Source of the DNA: Bretschneidera sinensis
Lineage: Eukaryota; Streptophyta; Magnoliopsida; Brassicales; Akaniaceae
Reading direction: 5' to 3'
Assembly (NCBI GenBank): GCA_023935145.1
Contig: CM043699.1
Location: 111,953,036 to 112,017,035 of the forward strand
Length of the DNA stretch: 64,000 nt
Shown here: positions 45,653-56,700 of the stretch, one piece after another
Layout of the letters: each line of letters starts with the position of its first letter
How positions within the stretch are numbered: position 1 is the first letter of the stretch
The notes under the pieces: generated by a model
What the model was told of the DNA's origin: nothing
The model's database searches: none
The model's input: the letters and a program-made list of their open reading frames with translations, nothing else
Made by a program: the position numbers and the translations under genes

Positions 45653-46722
45653 TCAAAGAAACTGTGAAGGTGAAATCCAACCAGCAGGCACAAAATCAAA
45701 TGGCATAGAATTGTCGAGCAAATCAGATGTGGTATTCTTCTCTTCAAAATCTTCGAATGAAAAATAATAGTCTGACAGCTCCGGCACCCCACCATTAGTT
45801 ATATCCATTGAAAAATTACTTTGTCCGACATCTCCAATCATCTTGAGATCCACTGCAGGAGGAAGGAGCATCTGCTGCTCATCATACATATCAAGAGGTT
45901 GAGATTGCGACTGATCAACAAAGAATCCAGAGTGTGAAACTTGGCTGCCATCTGCTGCATAATTATTGTTTTGCAGGGTGGAATTGGAAATGACAGAATT
46001 ACTGTTGATGTCTGTGTAATAAGAGAGTGGAGGAAAGTCTTGACCTGCAAACTGTGGCTTGGGGAGAGATTGGGAATTTTGCAAATGATCAACATTAAAC
46101 CCAGATGGTGAAACTTTGTTGTTATCTATTGCATAATTACAGTTTTGCAGGGTGCAATTGGAAACGAAAAAGTTACTATTGATGTTTCTGTGATAAGGGA
46201 GTGGAGAAGAGTCTTGACCTGCAAACTGTGGCTTGGGGAGAGGTTGAGAATTTTGCAAATGATCAACATTGAACGCAGAGTGTGAAACTTGGTTATTATC
46301 TGCTGTATAATTACTGTTTGGCAAGGTGAAATTGGAAACGACAAAGTTACCATTGATGTTTCTGTGATAAGGGAGTGGAGAAGAGTCTTGACCTGCAAAC
46401 TGTGGCTTGGAGAGAGGTTGAGAATTTTGCAAATGATCAGCATTGAACCTAAGGTGTGAAACTTGGTTGTTATCTATTGTATAATTACTGTTTGGCAAAG
46501 TAAAATTGGGAAGGATAGAGTTACTATTGATGTCTATGTGATAAGGGAGTGGAGGAGAGTTACTCTCTTTTTCCTCCGTTTTATTCCCCTTCTTGTAAAC
46601 CTTACACAAAACCCAGTCATCCAACTGCACACATGCAAAAGAAATCATGAAATTTAGTTGTTACTGAAGGAAATTATCGATATAACCTTGTACTAGAAAA
46701 TCTTGCCTGGCTACAAATAGGG

Positions 46723-46780
<58 letters not shown>

Positions 46781-47682
46781 CTATATGTATATATATTAAA
46801 TGTGAAGAAAAAAAAGTTCTAAATAAGAAAATTTTGCGTGAGAAGAACCATCAAGAATTGTGAATTTGTACCTTCATGTCATTAGGAGCCCTACTAGTAC
46901 TTGCAGCACTCTTCTGCACATCAACTCTATATTCATGCATGATCCATTTGGTCTTTATTGAATCTTTAAAATTCCCTTCATAGAAAACAAGTGCCTTTCT
47001 ATACCCGATTGGCGCATTCTTGTTTCCGATAATAGCATCAGCTCCAGTAGCCTTCCAATATCCATTAGCAGCTGCACGATTTGGACGATTTCCATTACGG
47101 TATTTCCGATCCCTTGGAGTAAAAATATACATTATACTCTCTCCTTGTGTTTTGCACATTTCTGCATACAACTCAATAAGAAGAAAATAAACATATCTCT
47201 AATTAAAGATCATAAAGAAAAATCATATATCTTAACCAGAAATTATTTTGTTCAAAAAGAACAATCGTAGTTTTTATGATCCCACATCAAGAAAAAAAAT
47301 ATGAATCATATCCTATCAAAGATTTTTTTTTTTTTTTAAAAATTCCCTTTTTCAAATACCACAGAATAGAACCACATAAACACACATTGTAATAAGAAAA
47401 TTAAAAGAACTAAAGAAAAAAATTACCGAAAAAGGAAATTCAGAGAGAAATTTGGAGAGAGTAATAAATTAACTAACCCCATAGCTGTTGAGGATCGTAG
47501 TTATAGAGATTGACCTCTCTAATCCTGTTAGGAGGCAAAGGCTTATTCAAGACTTTCTTTCTCAAGTAGTCAACCAACAATTCGGTATCAGTTGGACAAA
47601 ACCTGTACCCTAGAGGTAGTGATTTCAAATAGTTCTCTTCCTTGGAAGAAAACCGTTGTCCTTGAAGGTTATTTTTCTCCAT
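45653..47682 (-). CDS. NAC-domain transcription factor, three exons, 488 aa
   Basis: Exons 47682-47478, 47161-46872 and 46624-45653; introns (316 and 247 bp) start GTTAGT and GTACAA and end TGCAG, and the joined frame is open. NAC subdomains are in order: [56 protein letters not shown] with [30 protein letters not shown] with [21 protein letters not shown]. The usual FHPTD is FCPTD. NAC proteins bind DNA as dimers through this domain and activate through the C-terminus. Here the C-terminus (about residues 188-410) is a tandem array of a 58-residue Asn/Gln/Ser/Pro-rich repeat, followed by an acidic, aromatic tail ([12 protein letters not shown]) of activation-domain character. ATG 47682 is the first in frame. 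The exact subfamily is not assigned. It is the only intact host gene seen. Confidence 0.93.
45880..46558 (-). repeat. 174-bp (58-aa) tandem repeats in NAC exon 3
   Basis: Three full units and a partial fourth. The same out-of-frame ATG recurs at 46443, 46269 and 46095, exactly 174 bp apart. Each unit encodes PLPYH-[D/R][I/N]IN, LPNSNYT-DNNQVS, N[A/V]DHLQNSQ and KPQFAGQD. High similarity between units indicates recent expansion; the period is a multiple of three so the frame is kept. Confidence 0.92.
46723..46792. repeat. Compound microsatellite in NAC intron 2
   Basis: A run of about 17-19 TA units followed by about nine TG units and a second short TA stretch, within the 247-bp second intron. 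Likely length-polymorphic. Confidence 0.9.
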
Positions 47683-47764
47683 TGCTGCAGCTTCGAAGAA
47701 AAGAAAAAAACAAAGGTTTCTCCTTATTGAAAAGCAAAGGGTTTTGATAGGGCTGTGTGACTGG

Positions 47765-47772
47765 GTATATAT
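47765..47772 (-). promoter_or_regulatory. Probable TATA box of the NAC gene
   Basis: TATATATA about 85 bp upstream of the start codon in ACCTATATATACCC (minus strand). Spacing leaves a short 5' UTR of about 50 bp. Confidence 0.55.
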
Positions 47773-49452
47773 AGGTTATGCATTGGCGGGAGGATAGAAT
47801 TCTCAGTATCTAAAACCAAATCAGGAGTCCTTTTTCGATTCAAAGTAGAAATGCATGGTGGATTTAAAATCTATGGGTTATCAAGTATTTTAGCATAAAA
47901 AATATTCTTTTTTATTATTGGTATGATAAAATGTAGTTATCTCTTTTCACTTTTATTTTATAAAATAGGATAATTAGACATTTTCATATTAAATTTAAGC
48001 TTATCTGTATACATATATATATATATATATGGGTCGTATCGGATTAAATAGAATAAATAGAATTAGCTTTGACCTATACACGGTCTCTAAAGTTTCAACA
48101 TTGATTAACTATCAGTTCTCTTATTCTTATGAAAAATTAGGTAATTGTTAAACGAAATATTATAACATTATTGGAGTAGATTAGCTATTCACACTTTTAT
48201 AGTTAATTTATCCATAAATATTAATTTCTGCATTTTAATTAAAATACCTATTTAGATATATTGTAGACACAATTAAGTCATGTTAAGAGCTTACGTCTTG
48301 AACAATATTGGAAATCTACAATCTATGATAAGTTCAGTTGTAAAAAAAAATCTTTATTTAAAAACAAATAAATTTCCTTTTAAGAATTGGAAAATTTTTT
48401 TAAAAATTTGACAAGCTTCTCAATTTTCATCCTCAATTTAACAGAATCTTTGTACAGTCAACTAGCAAAATGCCAGTTGGTTGGGCTTCCTTTAATTAAA
48501 AATCCCCAATGTATACTACGCGATAAGGTAGTCTAAGTATTAGACTATTTAAAAAAAATGAACTCTTTCTCATCAATTTAAGTTTTTTGGATAGTCATAA
48601 CTCAATTATTTTTTAATATAATATAGAATATAAAAGTTTCAGGTTTTAGTTTCAAGTCCTCAGAATGCCCCCTGTTTTCTTTAATATTTCATCAAGTTCT
48701 TTGCTCATATTTGGGCTTTCTAAAATTGAGTTCATGTGTAAAGCCTATTAATTCTTCTTCCGGCTTACACGTGAGAAGTTCTTATCTAGAACAAATTCAT
48801 GAAATATATATGGCACAAGACTATATCTCACCATTGAATAGCATGAGAAGAAAAAAATATATATATTTTCTTAATTTTCATCTAATTGTGAAATTGATCT
48901 CTGTGTTATGTATCTTTCATGGACTTAGACTACACAAGATTTTTTTTTGCATGTGAGAGGATATATTAGACAATAAAATAATAATTGGGTCATTTTCCAT
49001 TTTTAAGCTTTTGTGATAATTAGTAACTAATTTTTTCTTAATACCAAGTATAAATCTTTTGCTGGCTATGAAATTTTTCGGTGATTTTGGTTATAAATTT
49101 GATTACTTTGGTTGCAGGGGATTTGTTGGTGTTATTTTCAGTTAAACAATGTATTTTTTTCATAGGAAAATTTTTTCACTGAAAACCAACCAAAAAAAAA
49201 AAAGTGGATGGGAATTAATATTCCTTTTTATTTAAAATTTTCAGAATTTTGCAAATATCCTATCCAAACACAACCTTACTATTCTGTCAAAAAGAATTTA
49301 ATAATAAATGTGCATTTCTTTATATCTATTTCATTTATTAACAATTTATTATATTTTCAAACTATCTCACGTGGCAATTTATAATTGGTCTAACTTATTA
49401 GAGAGAGTCTAATTAAAAAAGTTAACCGAAGAAAGCTATCTAGGGTTAATTA
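47773..49452. other. NAC upstream region, AT-rich, no gene
   Basis: About 1.7 kb of AT-rich DNA with a short TA repeat at about 48015-48030 and poly-A/T runs. No coding frame with family resemblance. It includes the NAC promoter; no individual regulatory element can be defended. Confidence 0.6.
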
Positions 49453-50212
49453 GGATGCGTTTATGAGTGTTGTCTGTAGTTGTGTTGGTGCCAAAAGAGT
49501 TGTGAGAGTGTTTTGTACCAAAAGAGCTGTGAGAAGTGTTGTTACTAAAAGCTCAGTGTAAGGTTTCGTAAACTGTCTTGCAAAAGCACGGTAAAAGTGT
49601 TGTGATCAACAATAATGTTTGGTAATTGTAATCTTAATAGTACTATAAAACTGTAAAATTATTAAAATAGACATGATTCAGAGATATTCAGTTTTAATGA
49701 ATTATTTTTTTAATTAAAGAGGTATTCTCCATTAACAACAAAAAAAAAAAAGAAATAATTCATTATCTAATAATAATCATCAACTTTATATTAATAAAAT
49801 AATTTATAATTTAATAATAAAATAATAAATATCTACAATCTTTGTTTTCTTTAGCCGCTTCTTTCAAGTGCCACTTCCATGGCCGAACTCATTGTTTCAA
49901 CAAAGAGAAATGAGGATTAAAGGTTTAAATAATTTGAATATATAAGAAGTTAGATGAAAATTAATGAAATGTGGTAATGGAAGTTTCGATTTTACATAAA
50001 ATTCATTAAAACTTTAGGAGCTATACGATCAAGCACATTTTAAAAGCTCCCCTGCCCTTGCTTCTAAAAAAAGGATTTTTAGCTTTCCTTGGTAGTTATT
50101 TTTGGAAACCTATAGTAGTGAAATTTTATCCAAACAGTAATTTTAGGAAAAGCAATCAAATCTATTCTCACTAGCTTTTTTTCTATGAGCAAAAGCTTTC
50201 TCAAACACAACC
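49453..50212. mobile_element. Harbinger/Tourist-like MITE candidate
   Basis: 760 bp. The left end GGATGCGTTTATGAG and the inverted right end GGTTGTGTTTGAGAA agree at 11 of 15 positions. Both sides carry TTA (49450-49452 and 50213-50215), the target preference of PIF/Harbinger. No transposase frame. Confidence 0.5.
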
Positions 50213-51249
50213 TTAGACTCTTTGCTTCACTGAAAAGAAAAGGATTAGAATTTTTTTTCAAGACTTCAAAATTCTATGCCTTATTTAATTAGATATGATA
50301 AATCAAGCAAAGAAGCAAAAGAGATATTAAGAGGACTTCATTTTCCGAATGGTGTAGCACTAAGCAAAGACGCTTCTTTGCATTAGTAGTCGAATCCATC
50401 CATTGATGAGGTTTTACCTCTAAAATACAAATACACAACTTTAGTTAAATTGTTTTAAAAAAAACCAGCAACCAAAGAAAATATAATCCCTTGACTTTGC
50501 AAAATAAACAAGGTGTGCTCCATTTCTTCTGCTTTGCTTTAGTAGTAAGTTGGTCAAGAATTACAAGCCAGCTTATGAAACTATGCTTAAGAATAGAATT
50601 ATAAATTTAGTATCTCTTTTTCTTTTCCTATTTTTCACCATAACCGAAAAAAAGGAAAAATAAAAGGTCCTGTTACATTTCTTTATTTCCATTTGGCTGT
50701 TCAGCCTTTTATTGTTGTTGTGTGAGTAGCACTGCTTTGGATAAGCTGATCGAACTATATACTCTGCATTGACAACACCCAAATCGGAGAAATTTTTATA
50801 TAGACTTTTTTTTAAAAGCAAAGCAGAAAATTTAATTTCTAATCATCAAATGCAGTTATTACAAAACTCATCATCTGCAAAAATTCACAAGCACCATAAA
50901 CCCTAAATACATGCATGGCAGACTTACACAGTAGGGAAAAAAAAAACCTAATATAAACTATGTTGTACATGCTGGTAACAGAGAAAACAATGATTCCCAG
51001 AAAATAACCTGTAAGCAAGTTAAAAACAAACTCAAAATCTGCACACAACACCATCAAATAATCCCAAGAGAAGCGTGAAGGAAGCCCTGTCTCATGCCAT
51101 TGCCAAATAAACTTCACTGCCCATATGATATCCTTTGTGCATTCAGAAGAGAGTTTGCGCTTCTGGAAATCTGATTCACTGATATAAAACTGATCTGAGA
51201 TATAAAAAAAAATTAACATTTTACTGCCATAAGGATATTACGACACATC
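50213..51249. other. AT-rich DNA, probably LINE-2 3' UTR in its right part
   Basis: About 50213-50830 shows nothing recognisable. The stretch about 50839-51249 directly follows the stop of the LINE RNase H on the minus strand and is probably its 3' UTR. The 126-aa minus-strand frame there (51219-50839) has no recognised domain and is not called as a gene. Confidence 0.45.
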
Positions 51250-51475
51250 CATGGACCAGCAACACAATCATTCACCTATTACCTGCCATTCCAGTAGATC
51301 CATACTTCTAAGTACTCCAGCTTTGGCTAGACCATCACTATATTGATTAGCTTCCCTTGGAATTTTCACAAATGACACTGCATCAATTTCCTTAAATAAA
51401 GAATCAATCTCATTACAAATATGATTATACCTTTAAGGTCAACTATCCGCTGATTTTACCCAACTTAATGCGACC
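51250..51475 (-). pseudogene. LINE-2 RNase H, C-terminal part
   Basis: Minus-strand MVALSWVKSADS, then SFVKIPREANQYSDGLAKAG and VLRSMDLLEW, the end of a LINE-borne RNase H. Stops occur within. It continues the N-terminal RNase H part at about 54600 across the chromovirus complex. Confidence 0.75.
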
Positions 51476-51770
51476 ATAGAGATAGGAAAAAGAAGTCAAA
51501 CTACCTAGGGATTGGGAAAGAAGCCAGGCTACTCTGGAGGTTGAGGGAAATTGATACTCATATCAATATGATTTTTATTTATTCAAAGTTAATTGAAAAG
51601 TAACATAAGGATCCCCTTATATAGGGATCTTTAGGAATCCTAACCTTAAGTTAACACTGTTAATAAAGAAACCATAATCCTAATACAAATTTGTCCTATA
51701 TTACAAAATTACAAATTTACCCCATATTACAAATTACAAACTTGCCCACATACCCTACTATACCCCATCA
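51476..51770 (-). repeat. E4-family LTR remnant (minus)
   Basis: Matches 54044-54373 from GATAGGAAAAAGAAGTC onward and ends ACCCCATCA. The minus-strand 3' end is missing. It is followed by TTCTCCACCACTTCC, the polypurine side in reverse. Confidence 0.75.
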
Positions 51771-51802
51771 TTCTCCACCACTTCCTTTTTCTCTGCTCTT
51801 AT

Positions 51803-52007
51803 TGATGGGTACAGTAGAGTATGTGGGCAAGTTTGTAATTTTGTAATGTGGGAACAAATTTGTAATTTTGTATTAAGATTAGGGTTTCTTTATTTACAGT
51901 GTTAGCTTAGGGTTAAGATTCCTTAGGGTAGCCTGGCTTCTTTTTCTTATCCCCAGGGTAGCCTTGTTTTCTATCTCTATTTCTGCTTCTTTATTTATTC
52001 TACATCA
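51803..52007 (+). repeat. E4-family LTR in inverted orientation (plus), shortened
   Basis: Starts TGATGGGTACAGTAG and ends TATTCTACATCA, followed by GTTTGGTATCAGAGC. At 205 bp it is about 120 bp shorter than the 330-bp LTR at 54044. Confidence 0.78.
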
Positions 52008-52010
52008 GTT

Positions 52011-52022
52011 TGGTATCAGAGC
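52011..52022 (+). other. Primer-binding site of the inverted copy
   Basis: TGGTATCAGAGC, complementary to the 3' end of initiator-Met tRNA. Confidence 0.85.
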
Positions 52023-52209
52023 TTAAACATATCCTCAAACTCAAATCCAAAAACAAACCCACATATATAGCCATCCCATAAACACTAGTCTAGAATCTGC
52101 CCAGACACAGTTTTACGAACCAAAAATAGCCTTAGGCAAAAACGGTTTTAACGTCGAATTGTCGCTCTCCGATCACCACCAGCCGACACCGCCACCACCA
52201 TTCACCTCA

Positions 52210-52465
52210 CCAGGCTTGCCAGGCTACCTTGGAGGTCGAGGGAAATTGATACTCATATCAATATGATTTTTATTTATGCAAAGCTAATCGAAAAGTAACA
52301 TAAGGATCTCCTTATATAGGGATTTAGGAATCCTAACCCTAAACTAACACTGTAAATAAAGAAACTCTAATCCTAATAAAAATTTGCCCCATATTACAAA
52401 ATTACAAATTTTCCTCCATATTACAAAATTAAAAACTTGCCCACATACCTTATTGTATCTCATCA
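52210..52465 (-). repeat. 3' LTR of the gene-capturing E4-family element
   Basis: Minus strand starts TGATGAGATACAATAAGG after AAGTGGTGCAGAA. It is truncated at its far end near 52210. Confidence 0.75.
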
Positions 52466-52726
52466 TTCTGCACCACTTAGAAAAAACTCGACCTCGAGTT
52501 TTGAAGTGAATAAGTAATAATAACTGAGATGCTTGGAGAAAGGAAGCATAATCACGCAAGTCTTGAAAAATGAAGTCTCAAATAAAAGAAAAAGTTTTGG
52601 CGAAGAATGTCTGCTGTGAAGGTGCTGCAAGCCAAACAGGCAAGATAAAATCAACACTAAGAGGATGCATGTCAACCAAAGCCTCAATCACGTCTTCAAT
52701 CTTTTCTTGTGGCTTGGAAGTCTGTT

Positions 52727-53300
52727 CTACATATTTTTTTCATTGACCATATTTTCAACATTTCTCAGCTCATCATCCTTGTCTTGGGCGTGCTTGCAAT
52801 CCGTTGTCTCAACTTGCTCGACAAAGACTGTTGACGTATCGTGAGCCGTCTCTAAGTCAATGAGCTTGGAAGCTTCATCTTCGTGGTTCTCAAGTTGGAA
52901 GTGAGCATAATTAACCTGCTTTGATGGACCGAGAATAAAACCACAGTTACGATTCAAATCCGCTGTGAAGCTTTTTATTCTCTCATAAACCCTATCAAGT
53001 ACTTTTTGGAGCTCGAGAAAAGCCTTGATAGGCAGAATTGGTTTTTTTGGTGAGTAATACCCAATCTTCATCTAACAAAAATAGTCATAAATACAACAAC
53101 CATTCAACTTTGTTTTAGCCCAAAAAGCATCTTGGTGCCTAGTAAATTTCACAATGGCTTGAAAAACATAATCAGTTTGTGAGATAATAACTTTCTCAAC
53201 AAACCCATATAGATCAAAAATTTTATGCGAGATATAATGCATCATAAATGGTCACACAAAGGATTCGGTTTGTATCACCTGAACCCATTAATTGGATACA
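52727..53300 (-). pseudogene. Captured RRM fragment resembling polypyrimidine-tract-binding protein
   Basis: On the minus strand a frame reads MGSGDTNRILCVTIYDALYL, shifts at about 53222, continues KIFDLYGFVEKVIISQTDYV, FQAIVKFTRHQDAFWAKTKL, NGCCIYDYFC, meets TAG, then MKIGYYSPKKP (ORF 53071-52727). NRILCVTI and YGFVEKV are RNP2/RNP1-side features of PTB-type RRMs, with YD-C-C at the end as in that family. The rest (53071-52727) is charged and unrecognised. It lies inside an LTR element with no gag or pol. Broken by a frameshift and two stops. The alternative is an unrelated RRM. Confidence 0.6.
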
Positions 53301-53439
53301 ATTTTTTTTTAACCTTTCACTTTTGTCTCTCTCTCTTAAAAGTAATGCACAACACTCTCTTTCTCTCTTTTTATTTTCTGCTTTTATTTTTGTTCCCCTT
53401 TTTTCTGCTCCCTTTTTTTCAAGAAAAATAAAATAAAAA

Positions 53440-54030
53440 TAAGCTACTGTCATAAAAGAGAGAGAACAACTCACGACTCGCATTTCTTGTTAGCATGGAT
53501 GACGCTCTCAAACTGCGATGGAGTTGTGGTGGCGACAGTGGGGCTCCTTGGGTTGGGACCTCCTGAAGCCAGCGATAAAGGTAGTGTTGGCTCCTCGGAG
53601 GAAGGATTGTCGGATTTGAAGATCGGTAGAGGTGGCGCACGGCGGTACTGGTGGTCATTAACAAATATCCAGTCAAGATTTTGGCGCATGGCCATTGGGG
53701 CTGAGTAGATCGAAAGTTTTCGATCCAGGAGAGGTCTACTGGTTGCGGCGGGTAGCTGCACCAGGGTGGCGCGTAGTGGTCACGCGCGGGGGGCGTGGAG
53801 GACTGGACAGGGGGGCTCGGGTTCTGGTCGCCTAAGCCTAGCGAGATGAGTGGTGGTGGCGGTGTTGGCTGCTGGTGACTGAAGAACAACGATTCGACGT
53901 TAAAGCTATTTTGGCCTAAGGCCCTGTTTGGTTCGTGAATCTGTGTCTGGGCTGATTGTGGACTAGTGTTTATGGGACGGTTGTATATGTGGGTTTGTTT
54001 TTGGGTTTGAGTTTGGGGATTTGTTTAGGC
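53440..54030 (-). other. Leader of the E4-family element
   Basis: Minus-strand leader after the primer site. Shares ACTAGTGTTTATGGGA, GAGGTCTACTGGTTGC and other blocks (plus orientation) with the E4 leader at 36330-36856. Overlapping frames of up to 156 aa on both strands (53419-53889) are Pro/Ser low-complexity and are not called. Confidence 0.65.
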
Positions 54031-54042
54031 TCTGATACCAAA
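54031..54042 (-). other. Primer-binding site of the E4-family element
   Basis: Minus strand TTTGGTATCAGAGCC directly after the LTR; initiator-Met tRNA type. Confidence 0.85.
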
Positions 54043-54043
54043 C

Positions 54044-54373
54044 TAATGTAGAACAAAAGAAATAGAAAGGATAAAGATAGAAACCAGGCTACTCTAGGAT
54101 TGGAAGAGAATGTCAGGCTACCCTAGGGATAGGAAAAGAAGTCAAGCCACCCTCGAGGTCTAGAGGAATTGATGCCCATATCAATCTGATTTTTATTTAT
54201 TCAAAGGTAATCAAAAAGGAACATAGGGATCTTTAGGAATCCAAACCCTAAACTAACACTATAAATAAAAAAACCCTAATCCTAATACAAATTTACCCCA
54301 AATTATACAATTATAAATTTACCTCTATAGTACAAAATTACAAACTTGCCGCTATATCCTTTGGTACCCATCA
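54044..54373 (-). repeat. 5' LTR of the E4-family element
   Basis: 330 bp; the minus strand starts TGATGGGTACC and ends TTCTACATTA (expected CA). The LINE sequence resumes at 54374. Confidence 0.8.
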
Positions 54374-55734
54374 CTGACTATGTGATAAGATGAAAACCCC
54401 TCCTTTGGCTATACTGACTATATATATTAAGAGCTTCTTAAATTGCAATAAGTTATGCTAAGTCAGAGTCGGCAACTCCAATGCTCTTTGAAAAAACTGC
54501 AAGTATCTTACCATTTTGGTCCACTTCCACTCCCCCCAATCCCTGCTTCACCAGGCTTACCATTTGCAACCCCGTCCACATTAAATTTAATGAAACACCC
54601 TTCTTCATTCGGTGGAGACCAAGAGATCCTCATGTTCTCTTGAATTTTTTAATTTCCAGCTACCCTCACTATTAGAAATATTCTAAACCCATTCCAAGAT
54701 AGAGTAACCATTCCCCTTTAGTAACCTATTCGCCTTAATCCACCATGCTATACGAACTTTTATCAAGTCCACAATACTCAAAATTTCAAAAGGTTTTTGA
54801 TTAAAAATCAAGTCATTTCTTGCCAACCATTTAGACCACACTATAACATAAAAGATCAATTTTCAAAAACATAGCAATTCATTCTTTGGACAAAGGCCTT
54901 CCCATTGATTAAATAAAGCTTTGATGTTTCCAGGAGCAATCCAAGAATTGCCCCACCAAGATAACACCAAACACCAGACCTTCCATACCTTAAAACAGTA
55001 TTAAAACAAGTGAGTTACTGACTCCCAAGGATTGGAACAAATTTCACATTTGTCATCAAGCAAGAAAATGCGTTGTCATTTGTATAGCTCAGATCTGACC
55101 ACAATCTTTCCTTGCAAAGGTTGCCAAACAAAGATCTCCACTTTGGCAATTGAGACTTTTAGCCAAAAATCCTTTAAAGATTTATCCACCTTGATTGCAT
55201 TTGCAGAAACCCTTCAACAGTAAGATTTTACATAAGAAGAACCTTTCGTATCTCACTTCCATATTAATCTATCTATTTTGCTACTAGCTACCCTCTTTGA
55301 CTCAAAACTAACAAAAATCAGCTCCATTGCTGCACTTCTCAATGAAACAATCTTCTTCGAAGACCTATATTCCACTTCCAAATCCCCTGGTCCCAATTGC
55401 CATACTCTACAACCTTACCAAATTTAATACACGCAAGTGCATATATTCTAGGAAATTTTTCCTTCAGCTTAATACTCACGATTCATTCATCCTCCCAAAA
55501 GTTAAACTCACCATTCCCCACCAAATAGCCCATCATTTCTTGGAATAATTTTGCAAGTACATCCGAACCAAAAACAAAAAAAGAGGATATCCTTCCAAAC
55601 CCCAGTCCACCTAATTTGATTAGGAATTAAACTCAACTCATTCAAATTATAGTTTGCCACCAACATTTTTCACCAAAAGCTTTCTTTTTCATTAGCAAAG
55701 CGTCAAATCCTGTCAATTAACATATATTTCATAA
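54374..55734 (-). pseudogene. LINE-2 zinc-finger RT-associated region and RNase H start
   Basis: Minus-strand readable blocks: RFANEKESFWWKMLVANYNL-like text near 55690 (one stop inside), VWCLVLSWWGNSW near 54970, SKWLARNDLIFNQKPFEILS near 54810, and an RNase H entry VDGVANGKP near 54585 before the chromovirus insertion. Many stops. Confidence 0.72.
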
Positions 55735-56700
55735 TCCATTGAAATATATGCCTAAATGAAGATGTTTTTGGGGACTTGAATTTCACTTAGTGAAAACGCA
55801 TGAAAGTTAACACAAAAGGTATGGTAGTATGAAACTTTGAACCACAAATCCTAATTGTTTAAGCGGACATGTCTCATAATGAAACCTTCTCCTCATAGAA
55901 AATACCAAAAAAATACCAACATATTTATAGGCTTTGAATCATGTATCTTATGTCATTAGTACTGTAGAGTCAATCCTTTGAACTCAATAGAAGCGACTAC
56001 ATTTCATACTCACTAGGTAAGCTTATCAAGTATGTTCTATACCTTAACATACTAAATAACACTCTTTTATAAGCTTTATTAAGAACTCAAAGTTCATCCT
56101 TCACTTTATCACTACGATTTTCAAACACTATTCCCCGTGATGGAATATTCACTAAAGGTGTTTACAATCACAACTGATGATGCACTTTATTTTATTGAAC
56201 TCAAAACTTAATATTAGTAAGCATTAAGTCGATGTTACATCATAGGCTAATCGTATGGGCTTAGTCTTTATCCCTTATTATGTTTTAATCACTTACTTTC
56301 TAGAGAATCCTTTGGTTAATGGTTTCACCAAATTAAATTTTGTGGATATCACATAATCTATCAATAATTAAATTCTTTACACATCAATGTCATAGTTCTT
56401 TTCTCCCATCACTTCTAAAATATAATGTTATTTTTTTATATAAACTCTATTTAAAATATGATACTTTGAATTAAGTTTGAATAGAGTATTTGTGGATATA
56501 ATGAAAAATATTTTATTATTTATAAAAATTCAAATTGCGATGATTTATTAATGATAACTTGTAATTTTGAAAAGAAAAAAAAAATTAAGATAGTTCAAAA
56601 GAACATAGTAAACAAGAAAAGGAAAACAAAGTGGAGCCCACATCATGACTTGGTAATTGACAGTTGCTAGACTTTTATTGGAGCTAGTAAATCAATACCA
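55735..56700 (-). mobile_element. Decayed copia 3' end (RNase H tail plus LTR-like part)
   Basis: LINE sequence stops on both sides. Within, the minus strand near 56330-56220 reads LVKPLTKGFSRK and later GIKTKPIRLAYD, like the C-terminal 'ADPLTKGL' end of copia RNase H. It is followed by AT-rich sequence that may be a 3' LTR, including CCATCACGGGGAATAGTG, a possible polypurine/LTR junction at about 56135. The LINE has also lost about 120 codons here. Ends are not resolved. Confidence 0.4.

Larger units (their letters stand above)
51476..54373 (-). mobile_element. Rearranged chromovirus-derived complex of the E4 family
   Basis: From left: minus-strand LTR remnant (51476-51770), 32 bp of polypurine side, plus-strand LTR (51803-52007) with primer site and about 185 bp of leader (to 52209), minus-strand 3' LTR (52210-52465), a 1.58-kb internal region without gag-pol, and minus-strand 5' LTR (54044-54373). 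Leader sequence matches E4. It interrupts the LINE RNase H. The inverted piece in the left third is unusual. Confidence 0.78.

Noticed and set aside
46126..46443. 105-aa frame in NAC exon 3
   Set aside because: Shifted frame of the 174-bp repeats; stays open only because the period is divisible by three.
50839..51219. 126-aa minus-strand frame
   Set aside because: Lies directly after the LINE RNase H stop and has no recognisable domain; most likely LINE 3' UTR.
53419..53889. 156-aa and 96-aa Pro/Ser-rich frames in the E4-family leader
   Set aside because: GC-rich leader sequence opens several frames on both strands at once; the matching E4 leader does not keep the same frame.
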